Shown: in pieces, positions 57,290-64,000 of the stretch
Position numbering within the stretch: position 1 is the stretch's first letter
How the letters are laid out: every line of letters starts with the position of its first letter
Assembly: GCA_907164885.2 (NCBI GenBank)
Contig: OU015499.1
Location: forward strand, 159,206,489 to 159,270,488
DNA from: Dolomedes plantarius
Taxonomy: Eukaryota; Arthropoda; Arachnida; Araneae; Dolomedidae
Direction of reading: 5' to 3'
DNA length: 64,000 bases
Notes under the pieces: generated by a model
The model's input: only the letters and a program-made list of their open reading frames with translations
What the model was told of the DNA's origin: nothing
The model's database searches: none
Translations under genes and position numbers: made by a program

Positions 57290-57990
57290 ATACCCCCCCC
57301 CCCCCCCAATGGCGATTTTTTTTTGTCGCCAAGCATAACGTGTCTTTGAAACGGGAAAATCCTGAAAGTCCCAAAAATACGCATTTTTTATACTGTTCAA
57401 CCACAGAAAAGCTCAAAAAACACATAAAAACAAAAAATAAAAAGAAATTTGTTAAGTGGGGGGAATGCCCCCCCCCCACAACAAAAAGTCAGTATAGTGC
57501 AACTAATAATAATTCATTTAAATAAACATAAGATACATCTTGGTTAAATATATATTTCTTGATTAAACATAAATTAAAGCACAAATAAAATAGAAAAAAA
57601 TACATTTTGGCAAGAGAATTTAAAAAAAAAGTATCTATACCAAAATTTTGTACTCCTCCCAGTTAATCCTCGAAACGATTTCAATAAATTTATTAAAACA
57701 ATCTACATTTGCCGCTAAACATGATTTCCGAAACATGTACATTGCTAGGTAGAATTTAAAATCTGCCTTTCGATTGTAACCATGAACCATGCCGAATAGA
57801 TTTCTCTGTCTTACATTGCTCCCCCCCCCCCCCAAACCCAATAACAAATGTAAAACCATCAGAATAAGAACTTTTATCTTTAGTCCTCATCTCTGACCCA
57901 CATTTTTTGCGATTTGCGCTCTTTAACAACCCAACCTCCGTCAAAAATAAAAAAAAGCAACTGTTATTTAATATTTTGACGCAGCATTAC
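57290..57990 (-). pseudogene. Decayed, internally deleted Merlin copy
   Basis: Minus strand: a Zn-ribbon segment in which DGFTFV and EKSIRHGSWLQSK (57790-57860) parallel DGFSWV and KKSIRCGSWFEES of the intact Merlin at 47220-48212, then a helix-rich remnant to about 57635. After a deletion comes the 3' non-coding block 57565-57297, which matches 48285-48545 (TATATTTAACCAAGATG, TTATTTAAATGAATTATT, poly-G/C, TTTTTGGGACTTTC, TTGGCGACAAAAA). Poly-C runs at 57292-57307, 57470-57478 and 57822-57834. Confidence 0.75.
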
Positions 57991-58730
57991 ACCAAAGTAA
58001 AATCCAGCAACACAACAACCAAAACAAAGGGCGCCAAATTTGGCGAGAAATCTCTTGGGGGGAGATATCATACTTGTACCATTTTAAATTTAAATTTTTG
58101 TTCTAAAAATTTGCCTGTAATACTAGTGTCATAATTTTATTTTCCTTCTTCTATATACGCTGAAATTATCTTGCTACAAACTGTTAAATTTTATGTACTA
58201 TATTTTTTTACAATGTTAGTATTTTTATGTGTCTATCTTGAAGTAATTACATGTTTATTTTATACCTTTTAAGAATTTTTATGGAAATTAAACTCTTGTA
58301 TTTTTAATTTCTTTTAATTCAACTTCCCGCCGAACTGCACAGAATATGGATCTGTTCCCTGTATATTTTACCTTTAACCGCAATTATTAACAGTTCAAAA
58401 ACTTTTGAATAACTCATAACCAGGAAAATTGCTAAACACGGTTTATGTCTGATATTTATACATTTTAGATAACAATTGTAAATAAAATTATCATGGCAAC
58501 TTTTAGCAGTCTCTTGGAATCGATGAGCGTATATCTTAATAGCACGCCAACATCGACCGGAAAGTAATAATCTACTAATTTGTTGAAAATAACATACTAT
58601 AGCTGAACATGCAATATCTAACGGTTTAATAGGTATACGTATAGTATAACGTTTAGTTTCACTCAAAAAAAAAAAAAAAAATAGCGTAAAATGTAGAAAT
58701 CATATATATCATTTTCAACATCTTAACAAA
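57991..58730. other. Non-coding stretch
   Basis: No recognised gene; an A17 homopolymer at 58665-58681. The unknown frame 58319-58666 (minus) has no recognisable motif. Confidence 0.4.
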
Positions 58731-58930
58731 ACAGTTCTGTCATTCAATAAAGAAATAATAACGTAAAAATTAATCTTACTTGAATACTGTTTATTTTTCT
58801 TGCACCTGGATCAATGTTATTTCAGTACATGATCCATTCTAAAAGGTGGGAAATTTGTCGCCAGCGGTTTTTCTCTTTTATTTATTTAAATTACAGAGAA
58901 TTGAACACAATAAGCAAAACCATAAAGCAT
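58731..58930 (+). repeat. Dispersed repeat, copy 2 (with 6822-7010)
   Basis: See the copy at 6822. The sequence to its right (59036-59150) matches 63482-63590 in inverted orientation instead. Confidence 0.65.
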
Positions 58931-59035
58931 CTGTAGCTTCAGGGCAAACGACAACATAAAAAACGAACGTAAGCGATACCGTTGCCACTGGTGAGTATAA
59001 ATATACTCCTGTGTATGCTACCGAAAACAGGCGGC

Positions 59036-59150
59036 TAGAATCTGCCCTTCGACAATACGCACTCGGACTCTGATTGGTCACTAGGCGGAACCGCTCACTT
59101 TTCTGGCTATGACGTAGTTTTTGCTCCTTTAGCTACAATATCTTTCAAAA
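59036..59150 (+). repeat. Inverted dispersed repeat, partner of 63482-63590
   Basis: GGCGGCTAGAATCTGCCCTT, CGACAATACGCACTCGGACT and TCTGATTGGTCACT occur here and reverse-complemented at 63509-63590, with weaker similarity to 63482. Confidence 0.85.
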
Positions 59151-59154
59151 ATTC

Positions 59155-59235
59155 TTTCACGTGTAACCGTTGCACTGTGCTAACGTGTTGGCTTGGTAAT
59201 ATTGATGTTGTGAGTTCGATCCCAGGTGGTGTAGT
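59155..59235 (+). repeat. tRNA-like SINE head
   Basis: GAGTTCGATCCCAGGTGG (59212-59229) matches the RNA polymerase III B box; about 45 bp upstream TAACCGTTGCACTGTGCTAA is a weak A-box region, and GTTGGCTTGGTAATATTGAT resembles a tRNA anticodon arm. It does not fold into a proper acceptor stem, so it is a tRNA-derived SINE or tRNA pseudogene rather than a tRNA gene. Confidence 0.5.
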
Positions 59236-59501
59236 TTGTTTTCCAAACTTTCCTTCTTGCTATATTTAGCTTTCCCCCTTAGAACTCTACAATCATCTCA
59301 ATACGAAAATGTATGACCCCGAAAAGGGCTCTTTTTTTATGGTTATTTGCAGTTCTTATTTAAGTGCTTCTTCAGTGTAACTTTTCTTTTTCTGCTATGG
59401 GCCATTTCTCCTATCTTAATAACTTTTGTACCGTGGAATTTTGATTTTTTAACTTCTAAATTTTTAAACTATTTAAATTTTTAATTTTATTCTAAATTAA
59501 T

Positions 59502-59629
59502 TTCTTACCGAAATTACTTCTTCAATTTTTTAATTCTTAACTTTTTACATTTTAAATTTTAACTTTTCTTACCGAAATTACTTCTCCAATTTTTTAATTC
59601 TTAACTTTTTACATTTTAAATTTTATCTT
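59502..59629. repeat. 64-bp tandem duplication
   Basis: Two copies (59502-59565, 59566-59629) of TTCTTACCGAAATTACTTCT followed by AT-rich sequence; differences are few. Confidence 0.85.
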
Positions 59630-59692
59630 TTCCTACTTTAATTATTTTACTAATGAGCACACGTACCTTGATATTAATAACTTGCTTACAGG

Positions 59693-59865
59693 CAGTGGCG
59701 CACCCAGGGGGCCCTGCCCCCCCCCCCCCCAAAGAAGTAGAAATGTGGATTTTGCATTATAAATTTTTTTATTCGTTCATCTCGCCCCCCCCCCCGAATG
59801 CATTATAAATATTTTTATCTATTCATCTCGCCCCCCCCCAATAAAAAATCCTGGGTGTGCCACTG
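59693..59865. mobile_element. hAT-type MITE, copy 1
   Basis: TIRs CAGTGGCGCACCCAGG / CCTGGGTGTGCCACTG, flanked by an exact 8-bp duplication CTTACAGG (59685-59692, 59866-59873). 173 bp with three poly-C runs. The 8-bp duplication and CAG-type ends indicate hAT. Confidence 0.93.
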
Positions 59866-59873
59866 CTTACAGG

Positions 59874-61530
59874 AAATAGTCTTCAAGACCTAGGCACTCC
59901 ACTTGCAAAGACACTGTACTCATACATTTTTAAACTTTCATGTATTTCGAATCCATTTAAGAGAGGTTCAGAATTAGTTATCAAGATCAATATCAAAGCA
60001 AAGAAAAGACTTTTAATTCTAAGAATGATTCATTTTTATATATATTTTTATGTAGGAGCTTGCATATCTATGAGTTGATGCATTGAGATGATCAACTGTA
60101 TTCCCATAGTGTTAAAAAAAATCTGATGAATAAAAAATCTTTTGATTTCAATTAATGTCTCAGGTGAAACATTTGTTTAAGATGTATAATCTGAGAACAT
60201 ATCAGTCTTCAGATCTCACATTTTAATCCAAGGATTTATTTTGGGTATAAATAACAGTGATCTTTCATTTTAGGGGAAAGAAATTTCACTTTTTGATTGG
60301 TGTTTTGTTTTTGAAATGTCACAGCCTTTCTTACACAAGGATTAAACAAACTTGGAATTAATTTAGAACCCTGTGAAGAAAAAAACATTCTCCTCGTACA
60401 TGTGTATGTAGATTTTACAGTTTGGGCCAATCCTGAAATCAAGAAAATGGACAGAAAAATTATCTACCAGTTCCTTGGAAGTGTTTTTGTATTAGAAAAA
60501 CAATGATTTAAAACTTTAATCTTGATGGGGTAATTGTAAATTACATTTTACAGCTTTTTAAAACTGATATTTTATTAATTTTTTTTTATGCCACATAAGA
60601 AGAAAGGTTAAAATAACTATTGACAGTTAAGTTAAAATGTTATGATCATTCATATACTGTTTATAATTGCTTTAAGAATATATTGAGTTTAATTTTTAAA
60701 AAATGCTCTATGTAATGTAAATTATTCAGTGAAATCTTAACTTTTTGGAATGAAAAAATCTAGCTATTATGCCCCATAAAATGTTATAACATTATTTGAG
60801 CTTACAAATGAACATAATTGTTTAATCACATAGTTCTTTTATTTGTATAATTTCTGAAAGTCTTCAAAAACTTGCATTGAAACAGTTGATGAAATAATGG
60901 CTATAACTCTCACTTTGTCTGTTATACAACTGAACAAGACCACTCAATTTTTGCTTCATATTGTAGGCAAAGAAGATCTTGAGAATGACTTCATTAATTT
61001 TTTTCACATATTTTTGAATATGTATTTTAAGTTTACTTCTGTCTCTAGTCATTAGTGAAAAAAATGGAAATCTTTGCAAATTACTATAGATCTGTGTGCA
61101 AAAGCCTATAAATTTTTACTTCTAAACAGAAAGTCTATTCATACTATCATACTTGTTGAAATCTGAGAGAAAACCCCCAAATTGCACATGTAGTTTGAAT
61201 CATATTATTTAATTCCTTTCATTCGAATTAATTCACTTCTGTATATCATAACACACAAAAATATATGTGTGGATGAATTTGAAAGTAGACATAAATGTAT
61301 CAGTTTATTCAATTTTAAAAAATCTAACATAATACAACATAACTCAATATTGCCAATTTTATCATAAACATACATACAAGGAAGATGTTCATAATAAAAC
61401 CATTTCACTTGATAAGTCATGTAAAGACATAATTCTGATTTTACATGAACACAACTGTGGTAAAGAATAAGTTGAAATACATTTTAGAGCTATACAAAAT
61501 TGCTAGATTACAGATAAAGTATATTTTTAA
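59874..61530. other. AT-rich non-coding stretch
   Basis: No recognised gene or repeat ends. Scattered frames shorter than 75 codons only. Confidence 0.45.
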
Positions 61531-61541
61531 AAAGTAATTAC

Positions 61542-62150
61542 ATGCATAATAAAGATAATTTATTGAAAGGAATAAATTTCTGGCATGCATTCTCTACTTA
61601 CTGCATATTAGAATCAAACCACGATCAAAACATTTATTTAGATGGGAAAAATTTTAAGTGTGTTGATAAATGCTGTGAAAGCTCAAAAACATACATAAAA
61701 GATGAACACTTTGAAAGACTTGTAAAATTTCATACAGGAAAAATTACCAAAAAAAAAAACACACCATGTTCATATGTTCCACTGTCACCATGAATGTTCA
61801 TATCATCGTCACAAAGAGGGCCAAAGGATAATTTAAGATCGCCTCCAAATATCCAACGACAGATGGATTATTAAATCCGAAACATCCCAAACAAAACATA
61901 CACAGTCACAAAAACACAAAAATACACACTTGCACCGAAACTTGTAACATCATCTGTTGTCAATGCCTCAGCATATGAATGCACATGTCATGATTTTTTA
62001 ATTTTAAAAAACATGTGCAAACATATTCATGCTGTTAACAAAAAATATAATGAACATGCATCACAGTCTGGTCCTCTTCATGCAACACCCTCCCCACAAA
62101 TAACAAAAAGCACAATTATTGATCACAAACATAATTCTGAAAAGAATAAA
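61542..62150 (+). pseudogene. SWIM-type zinc-finger fragment, probable MULE transposase C-terminus
   Basis: 61542-61793 is open: YLDGKNFKCVDKCCESSKTY and DEHFERLVKFHTGKITK resemble the segment between the MULE transposase domain and the SWIM finger. Downstream, after frame changes, YTVTKTQKYTLAP (61896) and ECTCHDF...MCKHIHAV (about 61975-62035) match the SWIM pattern CxC...CxH. The catalytic part is absent upstream. Fragmentary, with stops and a poly-A run. Confidence 0.6.
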
Positions 62151-63481
62151 TAAAGAAAAGCACTTTAAATAAAATCAGTATGATACATGCAAAAATTAAC
62201 TCAGAAACATCAATAAACCATTTAGTAGCTCAGCAAGTTATGAATTTCTCTAAATATAGGGGAAAATTTAGTTAATATTAATGTACCCCAAAACTTACTT
62301 CCTAAAGACTCTCAAGAACCTGCCAACAAAATAGTGCCACAAAAAAAGTTTTTTTCTACAAAAAAAAAACAAGATTAAGCAAGCCATCTAGAGAGGAACC
62401 ACTGATATCCACAAATTCTTTATTAAATAAACCTTTTATAAGTATAAATACTCAAAATGATCACAGTTATATTGCCTTGAATAAATAAATAACCATTCAT
62501 CATAAAGATATACATAACTTTGCCTAAAAATCATTGAAACTAACTCCATGTAAAATATATATTTCCTTATAACAACAAATTTATTATGCCTTTAAAGTTT
62601 TATTTTCCCAACTTATTTTATTTCTATAACAACTAATTTTATAAACAAACAATTAAACATGGAACTTATCCTACAGAAAACTCATCCTTCCATTATTATG
62701 AAAATCATAAGAAAGAGAATCTTTTACTTAGCATTAAAGTTTGAATTTAAACACTAGGAGATGAGCCATAAGTTCTGTTCATGCACAGATAGTACAAATA
62801 ATTGTTTCATGTTTGTTTAAATATTTATTTTATGTTGTATTATTTATGCACTATTTCATGTATTAAATAAAATTTCAATTTTATTGTTTGTTTCTATTAT
62901 ATCAACAACTGTGACAACAAAAAATTGTTTAATTATTAAATACTTCTATTTCTAGCTCTTATAAGTTCTAATTTTAACATTAACCGGTTTTAATTAACTC
63001 CAACTGTATTAAATATAATATATTCATCATATAGTTCTTCTTATTTTTAATATCTATAAGTACTTTATAACTTCAAGTTTTATATTTAGTTAAAGAAAAG
63101 AATCATTTTGGAAGAATGTTCTGACAAAGGAGGTTGCTAAAAGTTTATCTTTGCAATACAGGATTAGTACTAAAATAAGGGGAGGAAAAATTGCTAAAAG
63201 CAAATTCTAAAGAAGCTTATTGTTAACATTTCACGAACATTCAAGCTAAATACGTAAGCCAGAAATTATTGTTCACGTATCAGAAGTTAACATTTGAAGT
63301 CATAAATTTGCTTGAATGCAGAAGTAAAAAAAAAAAAAAAACTTATAAACTTGCATTCACCTCCATTATCTGTTCAATTTAAATTAAAAAATATAATATA
63401 TTCATCATATAGTTCGTCTTAGAAATCATGTTTGAATAAACATAGTCACAAATTACTCATATTTAAATTACTCAGCGGCAC
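62151..63481. other. AT-rich non-coding stretch
   Basis: No recognised gene. A short direct duplication, AATATAATATATTCATCATATAGTTC, is visible as the 20-mer AATATATTCATCATATAGTT near 63018 and again near 63400. Confidence 0.5.
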
Positions 63482-63590
63482 CATAGTTAAAGGGACGAAA
63501 ACAACGTCAAATGAGCGGCTCCGCCCAGTGACCAATCAGAGTCCGAGTGCGTATTGTCGAAGGGCAGATTCTAGCCGCCTGTTACCGAAG
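63482..63590 (-). repeat. Inverted dispersed repeat, partner of 59036-59150
   Basis: Reverse complement of the block at 59036-59150. Ends in the GGCAGATTCTAGCCGCC motif, beyond which the two loci diverge. Confidence 0.85.
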
Positions 63591-63753
63591 TGCAACGTCA
63601 CAGAGGCCATGATAGGCACCAGAGAGGGAAAAAAATAATATCTTTTAAACTAAAGAATATTATATCTCTGCACGTCCTGAAATCTAAAAATCAGCAAAAC
63701 TTACCCTATCACAAATCATTGAGGAATGCGATTTGGTACGGGATAAGTGCAGA

Positions 63754-63915
63754 CAGTGGCGCACCCAGGATTTTTTCTTGGGGGGGGGGGACCGAGATGA
63801 ATGGATAAAACTATTTATAATGCATTGAGGGGGGGCGAGGTGAACGAATAAAAATATTAATAATGCAAAATCAATATTTCTACTTCTTCGGGGGGGGGGG
63901 GGGGGTGCGCCACTG
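63754..63915. mobile_element. hAT-type MITE, copy 2
   Basis: Same family as 59693-59865, opposite orientation, with its own exact 8-bp duplication AGTGCAGA (63746-63753, 63916-63923). Poly-G tracts mirror the poly-C tracts of copy 1. Confidence 0.93.
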
Positions 63916-63982
63916 AGTGCAGATGATGTTTTAAAATTTCATTCCTCTAGCTTCTCACGCTACTTCGACACATCCGAGTGAT

Positions 63983-64000
63983 AGGGCCTGTTCACATAGG
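63983..64000 (+). repeat. 18-bp repeat end, second occurrence
   Basis: AGGGCCTGTTCACATAGG, identical to 31046-31063, running off the window; likely the start of a transposon. Confidence 0.6.

Noticed and set aside
59155..59235. Functional tRNA gene
   Set aside because: Good B box but no acceptor stem pairing and no proper D arm; kept only as a SINE-like repeat.

Overview
This is a eukaryotic nuclear window from an AT-rich, repeat-laden animal genome. The transposon families (DD36E and DD41D Tc1/mariner, Merlin, hAT, piggyBac, MULE, BEL/Pao, Ty3/gypsy, Helitron), many of them known to me mainly from chelicerates and other arthropods, suggest an arthropod. That is inference from family resemblance, and other invertebrates are not excluded. 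I found no confident tRNA or rRNA gene, no CRISPR array and no bacterial operon structure. Almost every recognisable coding segment is transposon-derived. The exception is a C2H2 zinc-finger locus present twice.

Layout. 1-8.4 kb: AT microsatellites, two families of pogo/Tigger-like non-autonomous elements, otherwise non-coding. 8.45-12.39 kb: a complete Ty3/gypsy element on the minus strand with 166/167-bp LTRs and a 5-bp target duplication. 12.4-18.1 kb: broken fragments of two multi-copy invertebrate protein families of unknown function, cut up by Tc1 remnants, a Tigger-like element and Helitrons. 14.8-21.2 kb: six copies of one Helitron family, two of them joined head to tail.

21.4-26.0 kb and 45.25-54.15 kb form an inverted segmental duplication carrying the zinc-finger gene. 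Copy A (plus strand) has 12 good fingers, then a one-base frameshift. Copy B (minus strand) is split inside its finger array by an apparently intact Merlin transposon (46805-48752, with TIRs and an 8-bp duplication) and is also interrupted upstream by a piggyBac relative. 26.5-31.0 kb: a near-intact Tc1-like DD36E element, then a LINE (ORF1 knuckles, ORF2 endonuclease and linker) that contains an internally deleted mariner. 31-38.2 kb: two hAT pseudogenes (ZMYM1/DUF4371-like and ZBED5-like) with nested MITEs and a perfect 263-bp palindrome. 38.8-44.9 kb: a BEL/Pao gag with tRNA-Lys primer site, interrupted by a MULE (PF20700-like), a piggyBac MITE and a DD41D mariner. 54-64 kb: mostly non-coding, with a Tigger/jerky transposase C-terminus, a degenerate second Merlin, a tRNA-like SINE head, hAT MITEs with perfect 8-bp duplications and a SWIM-domain MULE fragment.

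The elements record nested insertions rather than a cooperating pathway. Empty-site logic (duplication A against B, or host reading frames rejoining across a target duplication) dates several insertions relative to each other.
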